Below the pieces are notes generated by a model. It saw nothing but the letters and a program-made list of their open reading frames with translations, ran no database searches and was not told the DNA's origin. Below, in pieces: positions 8,894-18,280 of a stretch of 64,000 nt of DNA. Each line of letters begins with the position of its first letter. Positions within the stretch are counted from its first letter, which is position 1. The position numbers and the translations under genes were made by a program. The stretch lies in assembly GCF_020215705.1 (NCBI RefSeq), contig NZ_JAIWNB010000005.1:365726-429725 (forward strand), in the 5' to 3' direction. Source of the stretch: Nonomuraea aurantiaca. GTDB taxonomy: Bacteria > Actinomycetota > Actinomycetes > Streptosporangiales > Streptosporangiaceae.

Positions 8894-9706
8894 TTACCTG
8901 ACGAAGGGCTTGCGACGACCGAGCAACGCCGTACCGACCCGAACGTGTGTCGCGCCGTGCGCGACGGCCGCGCCGAGGTCATCGCTCATGCCCGCCGACA
9001 GCATCGTGGCACGCGGGTGGCGCTCCCGTACGGCGGCGGCCAACTCTCGCAGCCGGGCGAACGCCTTGCCCGGGTCCTCCCCCAGCGGCGCCACGGCCAT
9101 CACCCCGCCCAGCCACAGGTGCGCGGCCGCGGCGATCAGGTCGGCGATCTCCGGTACGTCGGCGGGCCTGGCGCCGCCCCTGGCCGGGTCGTCGTCGAGC
9201 GCCACCTGCACGAGGCAGCCGACCTGGCGCCCCTGCTTCCCGGCCTCCCGGCTGATCACCTCGACCAGCCTGGGCCGGTCGACGGAGTGGATCACGTCGG
9301 CGTAGGAGACCACTGAACGGACCTTGTTGGTCTGCAACTGGCCGACGAAGTGCCAGGTCAGGGGGAGCTCCCGGCATTCGCCCGCCTTCCGGGCGGCCTC
9401 CTGGTCGCGGTTCTCGCCGACCTCACGGACGCCGAGCTCGCACAGGATGCGTACGTCGGAGGCGGGGTAGGTCTTGGTCACGGCGATCAGGGTCACCTCG
9501 CTCCGATCGCGCCCGGCCACCCGGCACGCCTCGGAGATCCGCCCCTCCACCTCAGCCAGCGCCGCCGCGATCTCCTCTCGCCGCGCCGGGTCACCCTCGT
9601 CCCGCCGCGTCCGGTCGGTCTCGTCCGTACTCACGCTCACGTCCACCTCTTCGCTCCGCTCGGGTATCTCTATGCCGCAGGGCGCGCCTCCCATGTGGTG
9701 CGGCAC
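8894..9706 (-). CDS. PLP homeostasis protein, YggS/YlmE family
   Basis: Pyridoxal-phosphate-binding protein with a TIM-barrel fold like the N-terminal domain of alanine racemase, without known enzyme activity. The PLP lysine is in LIAVTKTYP; also seen are VGENRDQE, WHFVGQLQTNK and the phosphate-binding LSAGMSDD. The frame opens at 9706 (270 aa), but family members are ~230-250 aa. An AGAGGTGG ribosome site precedes GTG codons around 9632-9638, so translation probably begins there and the first ~23 residues may be untranslated leader. It is the usual dcw neighbour of sepF. Confidence 0.93.
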   Translation of the reverse strand: MPHHMGGAPCGIEIPERSEEVDVSVSTDETDRTRRDEGDPARREEIAAALAEVEGRISEACRVAGRDRSEVTLIAVTKTYPASDVRILCELGVREVGENRDQEAARKAGECRELPLTWHFVGQLQTNKVRSVVSYADVIHSVDRPRLVEVISREAGKQGRQVGCLVQVALDDDPARGGARPADVPEIADLIAAAAHLWLGGVMAVAPLGEDPGKAFARLRELAAAVRERHPRATMLSAGMSDDLGAAVAHGATHVRVGTALLGRRKPFVR

Positions 9707-9710
9707 TGTT

Positions 9711-9808
9711 TTTCTGGTACGGCAAGCCCGGTGGGCCCCACCCGCCGCACGGGGCCGGGGGCCTCCAGGAAGACGGCCGCTGACCCCGCACGGGGCCGGC
9801 CGCCGTGA
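9711..9808. repeat. Dispersed intergenic repeat, copy A
   Basis: About 98 bp strongly resembling 60683-60782 in the same orientation. Shared blocks include TACGGCAAGC, ACCCGCCG, GGGGC, GGCCTCCAG and AAGACGGCCGCTGACC. It lies in the 5' leader of yggS. No transposase or long open frame is associated. Confidence 0.7.
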
Positions 9809-9816
9809 CGAGGCAC

Positions 9817-10120
9817 GTGAGTCCGGTCACCCCGGCTCCGACCTCCCCGGCCACCTGAGTCCGACCATTCCACCTCTACGCGAGTCCGGCCACCGCGGCC
9901 CACGCGAGGACGGCACCCTGCTGCGCGCCAAGGCGATCTCGGCCACCTGATTCCGACCAGCCCGGCGCCACGCGACTCCGATCACCCGGAAACGCGACCC
10001 CGGCCGGCCCCGCTGCGTGAGTCCGATCACCCGGAAACGCGACCCCGGCCGGCCCGCTACGTGAGTCCGATCACCCCCGCTACCTGGCTCCGACCGCCCG
10101 GCCAGGTGAGTCAGATCACC
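9817..10120. repeat. Array of degenerate 15-bp units between ftsZ and yggS
   Basis: At least ten copies resembling GTGAGTCCGATCACC start at 9817, 9855, 9880, 9933, 9947, 9972, 10017, 10061, 10084 and 10106. Around 9972-10060 the unit sits in a near-perfect 44-45-bp tandem repeat carrying CGGAAACGCGACCCCGGCC. Spacing elsewhere varies from 14 to 53 bp, so this is neither CRISPR nor a simple microsatellite. Confidence 0.8.
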
Positions 10121-10217
10121 CGGCTGGACGAACCGGCCCCGAACGCGGCTGCGCCGCTCCATTCCCCCGGTGAAGGACCGTCGAGGCCCAGTGAGGAAGG
10201 AGCGGCGGAGAGTCGGG

Positions 10218-11711
10218 CTACTTGAGGAAGTCGGGGACGTCCAGTTCCTCCTCCTGCTCCTCGAAAACCACCGGACGGCGTTTGGCGGGCTCCGACATGC
10301 GGGAGGTGATGGGCGTGGGCGGATTGGCGGGCTCGGGCGTGGGCCGCGGGATCGAGACGGGGCCGGAGGGCTCGTCGGCGATCGGCTCGTGGGCCGCCGG
10401 CTCGGGCGTGCTCTCCACCGGACGCACCGGCTCGGGCCGATGGTCGGAGCGGAAGTCGGACCGCTGGTCCGGGCGCGGCGGTTCGGGACGGAGATCGGCC
10501 CGCGGCTCGGACTGGGACTCAGGGCGAGGCTCGGGCCTGAAGTCGGAGCGCGGCTCGGGGCGAGGCTCCGGCCTGAAGTCGGAGCGCGGCTCGGGACGCA
10601 GTTCGGGCCGGGGCTCGGGACGCGGGTCGAAACGCTGCGGCGCGGGCTCGGCCTTCACGCTGGGCGCCGAGACGCTGGGGCGTACCGGCGACGACACGGG
10701 CGGAGCCGTGGACGCGGCGGCGGGACGGCTCTGCGGGCGCGGGAGCGGCTTCTCGGCCGGCGGCGGCACGTCGTCGAACCCGGCGGCGATCACGGTGACG
10801 CGGACCTCGTCGCCGAGGGCGTCGTCGATGACCGTACCGAAGATGATGTTGGCGTCGAGCGCGGCCGCCATCGACACGAGCTGGGCGGCCTCGTTGATCT
10901 CGAACAGGCCGAGGTCGGAGCCGCCGGCGATCGACAGCAGCACGCCGTGGGCGCCGTCGATGCTGGCCTCCAGCAGCGGGCTGGATACCGCCATCTCGGC
11001 CGCGGCGACCGAGCGGTCGTCACCGCGCGCGTGGCCGATGCCCATCAGCGCCGAACCGGCGCCGGACATGACCGACTTGACGTCGGCGAAGTCCAGGTTG
11101 ATCAGGCCAGGCGTGGTGATCAGATCGGTGATGCCCTGCACACCGGACAGCAGCACCTGGTCGGCCGCCTTGAACGCGTCGAGCACGCTCACCTGCCGGT
11201 CGGAGATCGACAGCAGCCGGTCATTGGGGATCACGATCAGCGTGTCGACCTCGTCGCGCAGGGTCTCGATGCCGGCCTCGGCCTGCGAGGCCCTGCGGCG
11301 GCCCTCGAAGCTGAACGGCCGGGTCACGACACCGATCGTGAGCGCGCCGAGCGATCGGGCGATGTTCGCCACGACGGGCGCGCCGCCGGTGCCGGTGCCG
11401 CCTCCCTCGCCCGCGGTCACGAAGACCATGTCGGCCCCCTTGAGGACCTCCTCGATCTCCTCACGGTGGTCTTCGGCCGCCTTGCGCCCCACATCGGGGT
11501 TGGCGCCGGCGCCCAGCCCGCGGGTGAGCTCGCGGCCCACGTCGAGTTTGACGTCGGCGTCACTCATCAGCAGCGCCTGGGCGTCGGTGTTTATCGCGAT
11601 GAACTCGACGCCCTTGAGTCCCTCCTCGATCATCCGGTTGACGGCGTTCACTCCGCCGCCGCCAATGCCGACGACCTTGATGACCGCGAGGTAGTTCTGC
11701 GGTGCTGCCAC
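10218..11711 (-). CDS. ftsZ: Cell division protein FtsZ
   Basis: Tubulin-like GTPase that forms the cytokinetic ring. The start is taken as GTG at 11711, giving the conserved actinobacterial N-terminus [15 protein letters not shown] and 497 aa; an in-frame ATG at 11744 and the frame opening at 11795 are less likely. The GTP motifs are [12 protein letters not shown] and the tubulin signature GGGTGTG (about 103-109), with the T7-loop region near [13 protein letters not shown]. The C-terminal linker is unusually long (about 130 aa) and contains [12 protein letters not shown] repeats (DNA 10430-10640). The tail [17 protein letters not shown] is the conserved peptide that binds SepF and other partners. 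Separate promoters are likely because 560 bp separate it from ftsQ. Confidence 0.98.
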   Translation of the reverse strand: MAAPQNYLAVIKVVGIGGGGVNAVNRMIEEGLKGVEFIAINTDAQALLMSDADVKLDVGRELTRGLGAGANPDVGRKAAEDHREEIEEVLKGADMVFVTAGEGGGTGTGGAPVVANIARSLGALTIGVVTRPFSFEGRRRASQAEAGIETLRDEVDTLIVIPNDRLLSISDRQVSVLDAFKAADQVLLSGVQGITDLITTPGLINLDFADVKSVMSGAGSALMGIGHARGDDRSVAAAEMAVSSPLLEASIDGAHGVLLSIAGGSDLGLFEINEAAQLVSMAAALDANIIFGTVIDDALGDEVRVTVIAAGFDDVPPPAEKPLPRPQSRPAAASTAPPVSSPVRPSVSAPSVKAEPAPQRFDPRPEPRPELRPEPRSDFRPEPRPEPRSDFRPEPRPESQSEPRADLRPEPPRPDQRSDFRSDHRPEPVRPVESTPEPAAHEPIADEPSGPVSIPRPTPEPANPPTPITSRMSEPAKRRPVVFEEQEEELDVPDFLK

Positions 11712-11788
11712 GACGAGGGGCCTTTCCGCTCGTTGACTTGCCATTTCGGTGCGGATCGTCTCCGCGTTCTCTGCTTCGTTAACTCTCA

Positions 11789-11828
11789 ACCTCAAGTTGA
11801 GATTCAGATTTATGTCAACCTGAGGATT
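11789..11828 (-). promoter_or_regulatory. Candidate ftsZ promoter with inverted repeat
   Basis: On the minus strand a -35-like TTGACA (11818-11813) is followed after 18 bp by TGAGGT (11794-11789) in an AT-rich island. CCTCAGGTTGA and TCAACTTGAGG form an 11-bp inverted repeat with one mismatch across the same span. It lies about 80 bp upstream of the chosen ftsZ start. Confidence 0.45.
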
Positions 11829-12274
11829 GATACGGACAGTAGGAGTTACGCTCCGGGCGGGTCAACTAACCGCGCCGCAAGCACGTCCGGCGTGTCGCGG
11901 GCTGTCCGTTTCGCTCCGTCGTCCCGCCAGGTCGGAACCCTCCTCTGCCACGCGCCGTGTTACAGGCTCTCACGCCGGGACCCCCATCCCGGACAGACTC
12001 GGCCATCGCCAGACGTCATGATCGGCGCGCGCTGACAGGTGCGCCGCCCTTTATGCGACGCATATCCCATACGACGCGCCAACCCCACCCCCGGATCACG
12101 CCGGACGACAGCTCCGTCGGCGGCAGGGTGGAGCTCGGGCACTTGACCGTCGACACGCCCCGGCGCCGGACCATCGACACGCCCGACGGTGGACCGTCAA
12201 CACGCCCGGGCGCCGGACCGTCGCCACGGGGGTGGGTCCGGCGCTTGAGCGTCACCACGTCGGTGGGGTCCGGC
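11829..12274. other. Long ftsQ-ftsZ spacer
   Basis: No supported gene. It includes four tandem 23-24-bp units beginning GACCRTCRACACG (12145, 12169, 12192, 12216) and a copy of the last bases of ftsQ (12244-12263 repeats 12278-12297). The remainder probably holds ftsZ promoter sequence. Confidence 0.6.
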
Positions 12275-12297
12275 TCACTTGAGCGTCACCACGTCGG
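12145..12297. repeat. Tandem repeats and ftsQ 3'-end duplication
   Basis: Units beginning GACCGTCGACACGCC, GACCATCGACACGCC, GACCGTCAACACGCC and GACCGTCGCCACGG recur every 23-24 bp from 12145. Next to them the 20-mer CTTGAGCGTCACCACGTCGG occurs twice, at 12244-12263 and 12278-12297; the second copy encodes the last FtsQ residues, so the 3' end of ftsQ has been partly duplicated just past its stop. Confidence 0.8.
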
Positions 12298-12967
12298 GAG
12301 AGCTCACGTCGTAGACGTCGGCCTTGCGGCGCAGGAGGATCGCCAGGATACGGGCCTTGTCCGCGCCCCGGTCGGCCCCGCCCCAGACGACGCTGCGGCC
12401 GTCGGAGAGCTCCAGCGACACGCCCTCGGGCGATGAGGCCCGGACCCCCCGTACCTTGGCCGCGAGGTCGTCGGGCAGTGACTGGATCACCCGCAGCGCG
12501 GCCATGGTCGCGGGGTCGCCGGCGGCCGGGCGGTCCACCTTGAGCGTCGGCAGGCCGGGCGGGACCATGTCCTGGATCTCGATGACCACGCCCCCCTTGT
12601 CGATCAGCGCCGCCTTGCCCCCGGCCGTGATCGCCGCGATCGGCTCGCGCTCGACCACCTCGATCTTCAGCGTGCCCGGCCAGACCCGGTCGACCTTGGC
12701 CGAGGCGAGCTGCCTGATCTGCATCACCCGGGCCTCCACGCCGGCCAGATCGACGGTGGCCAGCGGGTGCAGCTCGGGCACTCCGGCCTGTCGCTCGATG
12801 CGCTCAGCAGGCACTGTGACATTTCCCACGATGTCGATCGAACGTACGCCGAGCACGGGCGAGAAGAAGATCAACCAGACGGCGCAACCCACCACTCCGG
12901 CGGTCAGCAGCACCAGAAAAGCGTTGCGCGCCTTCATCGCCCTCCCAGGGTCGCCCACCTTGCGCAA
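12275..12967 (-). CDS. ftsQ: Cell division protein FtsQ
   Basis: Bitopic divisome protein that works with FtsL and FtsB to control septal synthesis; 230 aa. A short cytoplasmic tail, one membrane helix (about 17-35), a POTRA domain (about 40-108, beginning VRSIDIVGNVTVP) and the FtsQ beta domain (WPGTLKIEVVEREPIA onward) are seen. An ATG at codon 11 (MKARNAF) is a possible later start. It lies downstream of murC, as in other actinobacteria. Confidence 0.94.
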   Translation of the reverse strand: MRKVGDPGRAMKARNAFLVLLTAGVVGCAVWLIFFSPVLGVRSIDIVGNVTVPAERIERQAGVPELHPLATVDLAGVEARVMQIRQLASAKVDRVWPGTLKIEVVEREPIAAITAGGKAALIDKGGVVIEIQDMVPPGLPTLKVDRPAAGDPATMAALRVIQSLPDDLAAKVRGVRASSPEGVSLELSDGRSVVWGGADRGADKARILAILLRRKADVYDVSSPDVVTLK

Positions 12968-12978
12968 CCGGCACGCCG

Positions 12979-13056
12979 TGCGCCACCGAACCTACGGCGC
13001 GCAGGAGTCACCGCCCACGCCGCACACGCTGTGCGCCACCGAACCTACGCCGCGCC
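12979..13056. repeat. Short direct repeat in the murC-ftsQ spacer
   Basis: The segment GTGCGCCACCGAACCTACG occurs twice, about 51 bp apart (near 12980 and 13031), within a 170-bp Pro-codon-like C-rich spacer. Function unknown; it may result from slippage. Confidence 0.6.
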
Positions 13057-13137
13057 CGGCCACCACCCACGGCGCCACGCCAGAGCCCCACCGCCAGACC
13101 CCCGCCACCCGGCCGCCGGGCATAGCGGACCCCCGAG

Positions 13138-14538
13138 TCATCCCGCGGAGAGCTGCTCAAGGATCTGCGGTCCGAGCTCCGTCACGTCGCCCGCGCCCAT
13201 CGTCAGCACGATGTCGCCCCCACGGGCCCGAGCCGCCACCAGGGCCGGCACCGAGGCCCGGTCCGGGGCGTAGACCACCTGCTCGGCCGGCAGCCGCACC
13301 CGGCCCGCCACCATGGCCCCCGAGACGCCGGGCTCCGGGTCCTCGCGGGCGCCGTAGACGTCGAGCACGATCGCCTCGTCGGCCAGCCCGAGCGCCGTCC
13401 CGAACTCCTCGGCGAAGAACCTGGTGCGCGAGTAGAGGTGCGGCTGGAAGATCGCGATGACCCGCCCGTCGCCCGAGTAGGAGGCCACCACGTCCCGCGC
13501 GGCCCTCAGGTCGGCGGCCAGCTCGGTCGGATGGTGGGCGTAGCTGTCGAACACCGCGACCCCGCCCGCCTCTCCCTTAGCCTCGAAGCGCCGCTTGGCC
13601 CCGGTGAAGGTCGCCAGCCCGTCTCTGATCTCCTCGAACGGCAGCCCCAGCGCCACGGCCACGGCCACCACGGCGGTGGCGTTGAGCGCGTTGTGCGCCC
13701 CGGGGACGGCCAGGCGGACCTCGCCCATGCCCTGGATCGTGAACGTGGTGCCGAATCCGTCGGGCCTGACGTCGCTCACGCGGTAGTCGCCCGTCTCGCC
13801 GTACGTGATGACCTTGAGGCCGCGCGCCCGCGCCACCTCGGCCAGCTCCGCCGCGCCAGGGTCGTCGGCGCAGGCGATCAGCAGCGACCCGATGCGGTCG
13901 GCGAAGCGGGCGAAGCTGTCGTGCACGGCCCGCGGATCGCCGTAGTTGTCGAGATGGTCGGCCTCGACGTTCGTCACCACGGCGATGTCGGGGGCCAGCA
14001 TGAGGAAGGACCCGTCGCTCTCGTCGGCCTCGGCGACGAACACCTCCCCCGACCCCTCGTCGGCCCCCAGCCCGGTGGTGACGAGCTGGCCGCCCACGCA
14101 GTAGGACGGGTCGGCCCCGCACTTCTGCAGCGCGACGGTCATCATCGAGGCGGTGGTGGTCTTGCCGTGGGTGCCCGCGACGGCGACGCCGTTGCGCCCG
14201 GCCATCACGGAGGCGAGCGCGGCGGCCCGCGGGATGACCCGCAGCCCCTGCTTGAGCGCCTCGCCCAGCTCGGGGTTGGAGTCGCGGATCGCGGTGGAGA
14301 CCACCACGGTGTCGACGTCCCTGATGTGGGAGGCGGCGTGGCCGATGTGCACGATCGCGCCGAGCTCGCGCAGCTCGTTGACCTGATCGGTGCTGCGGGC
14401 GTCGCTGCCGGACACCCGCACCCCGCGCTTGAGCAGGATGCGCGCGATCCCGGACATCCCCGCGCCGCCGATGCCGATGAAGTGCACGCGCCCCAGCTCT
14501 TCTGCGGCGACGGGATCGACCAGCTTGACGAGACTCAT
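13138..14538 (-). CDS. murC: UDP-N-acetylmuramate--L-alanine ligase
   Basis: Adds L-Ala to UDP-MurNAc, the first amino acid of the peptidoglycan stem; cytoplasmic, ATP-dependent. The start at 14538 gives [20 protein letters not shown] and 466 aa; the open frame extends further upstream but overlaps murG. The N-terminal Rossmann motif is [12 protein letters not shown] (about 19-30), the ATP loop AGTHGKTTT (121-129), and the ligase C-domain ends in [12 protein letters not shown]. Its ATG overlaps the murG stop as ATGA (14535-14538), implying translational coupling. Confidence 0.97.
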   Translation of the reverse strand: MSLVKLVDPVAAEELGRVHFIGIGGAGMSGIARILLKRGVRVSGSDARSTDQVNELRELGAIVHIGHAASHIRDVDTVVVSTAIRDSNPELGEALKQGLRVIPRAAALASVMAGRNGVAVAGTHGKTTTASMMTVALQKCGADPSYCVGGQLVTTGLGADEGSGEVFVAEADESDGSFLMLAPDIAVVTNVEADHLDNYGDPRAVHDSFARFADRIGSLLIACADDPGAAELAEVARARGLKVITYGETGDYRVSDVRPDGFGTTFTIQGMGEVRLAVPGAHNALNATAVVAVAVALGLPFEEIRDGLATFTGAKRRFEAKGEAGGVAVFDSYAHHPTELAADLRAARDVVASYSGDGRVIAIFQPHLYSRTRFFAEEFGTALGLADEAIVLDVYGAREDPEPGVSGAMVAGRVRLPAEQVVYAPDRASVPALVAARARGGDIVLTMGAGDVTELGPQILEQLSAG

Positions 14539-15611
14539 CGGGCTATCTCCAACACTTTCCTGGCCAGAATGATATCGGCGTCCTTCCGTCCCAGTCTGGA
14601 GGCGGCCTCCGACAGGGCCACGACCCGCTCGGGACTGTGGAGCACGGGAAGGACGTTGTGGACGATCCAATCAGATGACAGGTCGGCGTCGCCGACCACG
14701 AACCCGCCACCGCCCGCCGCGATGCGCTCGGCGTTGATCCGCTGCTCGCCGTTGCCGTGCGGCAGCGGCACGTAGGCGGCGGGCAGCCCGACCGCGGTGA
14801 GCTCGGCGCAGGTCAGCGCGCCGCTGCGGCACAGCGCGAAGTCGGCGGCGGCGTACGCGAGATCCATGCGGTCGACGTAGGGCAGCAGGACGTATTGGGG
14901 GTCGCCGGGCGGCGGCTCGCGCTCGACGGTGTTCTTGGGGCCGAGCACGTGCAGCACCTGCACGCCCGCCGAGCGCAGGACCGGCGCGGCGGCCAGCGCG
15001 GCCTCGTTGAGCGACCTGGCCCCCTGGGAGCCGCCGAACACCAGCAGCGTGGGCCGGTCGGTCTGCAGCCCGAACCAGGAGCGGGCCTTGTCGCCCATCG
15101 ACAGCCGGTCGAGCGAGACGATCTCGCGGCGCAGCGGGGTGCCGATGTATTCGGCCTTGCCCAGCACGTGGTCGGGGAAGCCGGTGAAGACGTGGTCGGT
15201 GAGCCGGGCGCCCAGCCGGTTGGCCAGGCCGGGCCGCGGGTTGGCCTCGTGCACCACGATCGGCAGGCCGCGCCGCTTGGCCGCCAGGTAGGCCGGGGTC
15301 GCCACGTAGCCGCCGAAGCCCACCAGCACGTCGGCCTGGACGCGGTCGAGTATCGCCGCCACCGCGTTGACCGCCCCGGCCAGCCGTCCGGGCACGGTCA
15401 GCAGCCGGGGCGTGATCGCCCTCGGCAGCGGCACGGCCGGCACCAGCTCGAGCTCGTATCCCCTGGCCGGGACCAGGCGGGTTTCGAGGCCGCGTTCGGT
15501 GCCCACGCAGGTTATGCCGATGCGCTGGTCATAATGGCGCAGCGCGTCCGCAAGGGCGAGAGCCGGCTCGATGTGCCCGGCCGTCCCGCCACCGGCGAGG
15601 ACCACCCTCAT
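14535..15611 (-). CDS. murG: UDP-GlcNAc--lipid I GlcNAc transferase
   Basis: Converts lipid I to lipid II at the inner face of the membrane; GT-B fold, 358 aa, family GT28. The N-terminal G-loop is [15 protein letters not shown] (about 7-21). Acceptor-side motifs include [10 protein letters not shown] and [12 protein letters not shown], and the donor-binding C-domain has [22 protein letters not shown] and PLPHGNGEQ, all canonical except that usual PxxxxxxxxQ spacing is slightly altered. GGGAG precedes the ATG by 8 bases. It overlaps murC by 4 bp. Confidence 0.97.
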   Translation of the reverse strand: MRVVLAGGGTAGHIEPALALADALRHYDQRIGITCVGTERGLETRLVPARGYELELVPAVPLPRAITPRLLTVPGRLAGAVNAVAAILDRVQADVLVGFGGYVATPAYLAAKRRGLPIVVHEANPRPGLANRLGARLTDHVFTGFPDHVLGKAEYIGTPLRREIVSLDRLSMGDKARSWFGLQTDRPTLLVFGGSQGARSLNEAALAAAPVLRSAGVQVLHVLGPKNTVEREPPPGDPQYVLLPYVDRMDLAYAAADFALCRSGALTCAELTAVGLPAAYVPLPHGNGEQRINAERIAAGGGGFVVGDADLSSDWIVHNVLPVLHSPERVVALSEAASRLGRKDADIILARKVLEIAR

Positions 15612-15623
15612 CTAGGTCACTCC

Positions 15624-16919
15624 CTAACGTCTCACTCGGCCTTTGGTCGTTCCCCCCAGGCCAAGCCAGCTTAGGGCCCGTACGGCCGGTCCGGGGCCAC
15701 GAGCGGCCAGAGCCTCGCGCGCGCCCGGCTCACGTTTCGCGAAGGACAGCAGCATCCCCAGGGCGGCGAGGGTCGGCAGGAGCGCCGACCCCCCGTAGGA
15801 GAGCAGCGGCAGCGGGATGCCGGTGATGGGCACCACGCCGAGCACCGCGCCCATGTTGACGACGGCCTGGCCGACGATCCAGGCCACGACGGCGGCGGCG
15901 GCCAGCCGTACGAAGGAGTCCTTGACCCGGGCGGCGACCCGCAGGCCCGCGTAGCCGAGCAGCCCGAAGAGCACCACCACGGTCAGGGTCCCCATCAGCC
16001 CGAGCTCCTCGCCCAGGATGGCGAAGATGAAGTCGCTCTCGCCGTGGGGCAGCCAGCTCCACTTCGCCCGGCTGCTGCCCAGGCCGAGCCCGAACCAGCT
16101 GCCGGAGGCCATGGCCATCTGCCCCTGTACGGCCTGGTATCCGTCGCCCTGGGCGTCGGCCCACGGATTGAGGAACGCGCCGATGCGCGCCATGCGGTAC
16201 GGCTCCACCTTGATCATGATCAGCGTGGCCAGCACGGCGAGCGACAGGATGCCGCCGAACAGCTTCACCGGCGCGCCCACCACCCACAGCAACGACAGGA
16301 AGACCATGAACAGCACCAGCGTGGTGCCCAGGTCCCGGCCGAACATGACCATGACGGCCAGGAGCGCGGTGCCCGGCATGAGCGGGATGAGCAGCTGCCG
16401 CCACTCGATGCGGCCCTGCCGCGCCCTGCGGGCCATCAGGTCGGCCCCCCACAGCGCGAGGGCCAGCTTGGCGGGCTCCGAGGGCTGGATGCTGTAGGAG
16501 CCGACGTCGATCCACCGCTGCGCGCCCAGCTGGGACGAGCCGATGAACAGCACCATGACCAGGCCGATGAACGACAGCGCCATCAGCGGGTAGCCCGCCC
16601 AGCGGAAGAACTTGTGCGGCAGCCGGGAGCAGACCCACATGAGCGTCACGCCCAGACCGGCCGACAGCGACTGCTTGATGAACCAGGTGAACGGGTCGCC
16701 GGTCTTCTGCATCGCCTCGATGCTGGAGGCCGACAGCACCATCATCAGCCCGAGCGCGAGCAGCAGCCCGCTGCAGCCGATGATGAGGTAGTAGTTGGCC
16801 AGCGGCTTGTCCAGCAGCTCCTTGAGCACGGCGAGCTGGTCGCGGATCCAGCCGGTCGGCCCTTCGACCGCGCTCTGCCGTGGCCGCTCCGGGGCCTGCG
16901 GAGAGGTGGTCGTGCTCAC
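15624..16919 (-). CDS. ftsW: Septal peptidoglycan polymerase FtsW
   Basis: SEDS-family lipid II glycosyltransferase that partners with the class B PBP FtsI; 431 aa, about ten membrane helices. The start is the GTG at 16919 (encoding MSTTTSPQAPERP), which overlaps the murD stop as GTGA (16916-16919). SEDS landmarks include QLGAQRWIDVGSYSIQPSEP, GRDLGTTLVLF, LGSSRAKWSWLPHGESDFIF and the C-terminal ITGIPLPLLSYGGSALL. The ~60-residue cytoplasmic N-terminus is Pro/Arg-rich. Confidence 0.97.
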   Translation of the reverse strand: MSTTTSPQAPERPRQSAVEGPTGWIRDQLAVLKELLDKPLANYYLIIGCSGLLLALGLMMVLSASSIEAMQKTGDPFTWFIKQSLSAGLGVTLMWVCSRLPHKFFRWAGYPLMALSFIGLVMVLFIGSSQLGAQRWIDVGSYSIQPSEPAKLALALWGADLMARRARQGRIEWRQLLIPLMPGTALLAVMVMFGRDLGTTLVLFMVFLSLLWVVGAPVKLFGGILSLAVLATLIMIKVEPYRMARIGAFLNPWADAQGDGYQAVQGQMAMASGSWFGLGLGSSRAKWSWLPHGESDFIFAILGEELGLMGTLTVVVLFGLLGYAGLRVAARVKDSFVRLAAAAVVAWIVGQAVVNMGAVLGVVPITGIPLPLLSYGGSALLPTLAALGMLLSFAKREPGAREALAARGPGPAVRALSWLGLGGTTKGRVRR

Positions 16920-18280
16920 GTGGCCGCCTCCAGGCCGCGTACGGCTCGCGCGAAGGCCTCCCCTCGGGCCGGGTAGTTGGCGAACATGTCCAGCGACGCG
17001 CCGGCCGGCGACAGCAACACGGTGTCTCCGGGGGAGGCGAGCCTGGCGGCTTCGGTGACGACACGATCCATCGCACCAGTGTCTTGGGCGGAGATGTCCA
17101 CGACGGGGACATTCGGCGCGTGTCGCGCCAGAGCTTCGGCGATCCGGGCGCGGTCCACGCCGAGCAGCACCGCGCCGCGCAGCCTGGGCGCCGCCCGGCG
17201 TACCAGGTCGTCGACGTCGGCGCCCTTGAGCTGGCCGCCCGCGATCCACACGATCGACGGGTACGACGACAGCGCCGCGGCGGCGGCGTGCGGGTTGGTG
17301 GCCTTGGAGTCGTCGACGTAGTCGACCTCGCCGACCCGCTCGACGTGCGCCATGCGATGCGGGTCGGGCACGAAGTCGCGCAGGCCCTGGCGTACGGCGT
17401 CGGGGGCGACGCCGAGCGTGCGGGCCAGCGCGGCGGCGGCGAGCGCGTTGGCCACGTTGTGCGGCGCGAGGGGGCGCACGTCGGCCAGGGTCGCGAGTTC
17501 CTCGGCGGCCTCGGCGGGGTTCGCCACGAACGCCCGGTCCACCAGCAGGTCCTCCACCACGCCGAGCTGGCCGGGCCGGGGCACGCGCAGCGTGAAGCCG
17601 ACCTTGTCCGGGTAGGGGGCGGCGAGCCGCGACGCCTCGGGGTCGTCGGCGTTGTAGACCACGGTGCCCGCGCGCTCGAAGATGCGGCCCTTGGCCGCGG
17701 CGTAGGCCTCCATCGAGCCGTGCCAGTCGAGGTGGTCGGGCGCCACGTTGAGTATCGCGGCGGCGTGCGGGGCGAGCGTGCTCGACCAGTGCAGCTGGAA
17801 GCTCGACAGCTCGACGGCCAGGGCGTCGTACGGCTCCCCCACGGCCTCGACCACGGGCAGGCCCACGTTGCCCACCGCCAGCGCCTTGCGCCCGGCGGCC
17901 AGCAGGATGGAGGTGAGCATGCGGACCACGGTCGTCTTGCCGTTGGTGCCGGTCAGCGCGAGCCACGGGGCCGCCTGGACGGGACGCAGCCGCCAGGCCA
18001 GCTCCACCTCCCCGACCACCTCGACGCCCGCCTCCAGGGCCGCGGCGATCAGCGGGTGGTGCGGCGCCCAGCCGGTGGTGACGAGCCGGGTGACGCCCGC
18101 CGGCAGTTCCATCGGGCCGAAGCGCACCTCGACGCCGAGCCCGGCGAGCTCGGCCGCCACGGCGCGCCGGCGTTCGTCCTCGGCGGCCTCGACCACGACG
18201 ACGGGCTCACCCCGCGCGGCGAGCACCCGCGCCACGGCCGTGCCGGAGACGCCGAGCCCGGCCACGCAGGTGAGGGCCAT
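16916..18280 (-). CDS. murD: UDP-N-acetylmuramoyl-L-alanine--D-glutamate ligase
   Basis: Adds D-Glu to the stem peptide; cytoplasmic ATP-dependent Mur ligase, 454 aa from the chosen ATG. Motifs: N-terminal VAGLGVSGTAVAR, ATP loop TGTNGKTT (110-117), VELSSFQL, NVAPDHLDWHG, and the C-domain DDSKATNPHA. The ATG at 18280 shares one base with the mraY stop (TAATG); another in-frame ATG at 18295 would add MDAQV. It overlaps ftsW by 4 bp. Confidence 0.97.
   Translation of the reverse strand: MALTCVAGLGVSGTAVARVLAARGEPVVVVEAAEDERRRAVAAELAGLGVEVRFGPMELPAGVTRLVTTGWAPHHPLIAAALEAGVEVVGEVELAWRLRPVQAAPWLALTGTNGKTTVVRMLTSILLAAGRKALAVGNVGLPVVEAVGEPYDALAVELSSFQLHWSSTLAPHAAAILNVAPDHLDWHGSMEAYAAAKGRIFERAGTVVYNADDPEASRLAAPYPDKVGFTLRVPRPGQLGVVEDLLVDRAFVANPAEAAEELATLADVRPLAPHNVANALAAAALARTLGVAPDAVRQGLRDFVPDPHRMAHVERVGEVDYVDDSKATNPHAAAAALSSYPSIVWIAGGQLKGADVDDLVRRAAPRLRGAVLLGVDRARIAEALARHAPNVPVVDISAQDTGAMDRVVTEAARLASPGDTVLLSPAGASLDMFANYPARGEAFARAVRGLEAAT

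Larger units (their letters stand above)
9707..10217. other. Gene-free region between ftsZ and yggS
   Basis: No supported gene in 510 bp. It contains dispersed repeat copy A and the degenerate 15-mer array at 9817-10120. pgeF (YlmD/polyphenol-oxidase-like), commonly found here in related genomes, is missing, and no remnant of it was recognised in any frame. Confidence 0.7.

Noticed and set aside
9817..10120. Possible CRISPR array
   Set aside because: Units are degenerate, spacing varies from 14 to 53 bp, there are no unique spacers of constant size, and no cas genes are nearby.
10170..12035. 621-codon open frame on the plus strand opposite ftsZ
   Set aside because: Antisense shadow of a highly conserved gene.
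15624..17966. 780-codon frame suggesting a fusion upstream of ftsW
   Set aside because: The upstream part is an out-of-frame reading of murD; FtsW homology begins only at the GTG at 16919, which overlaps the murD stop.
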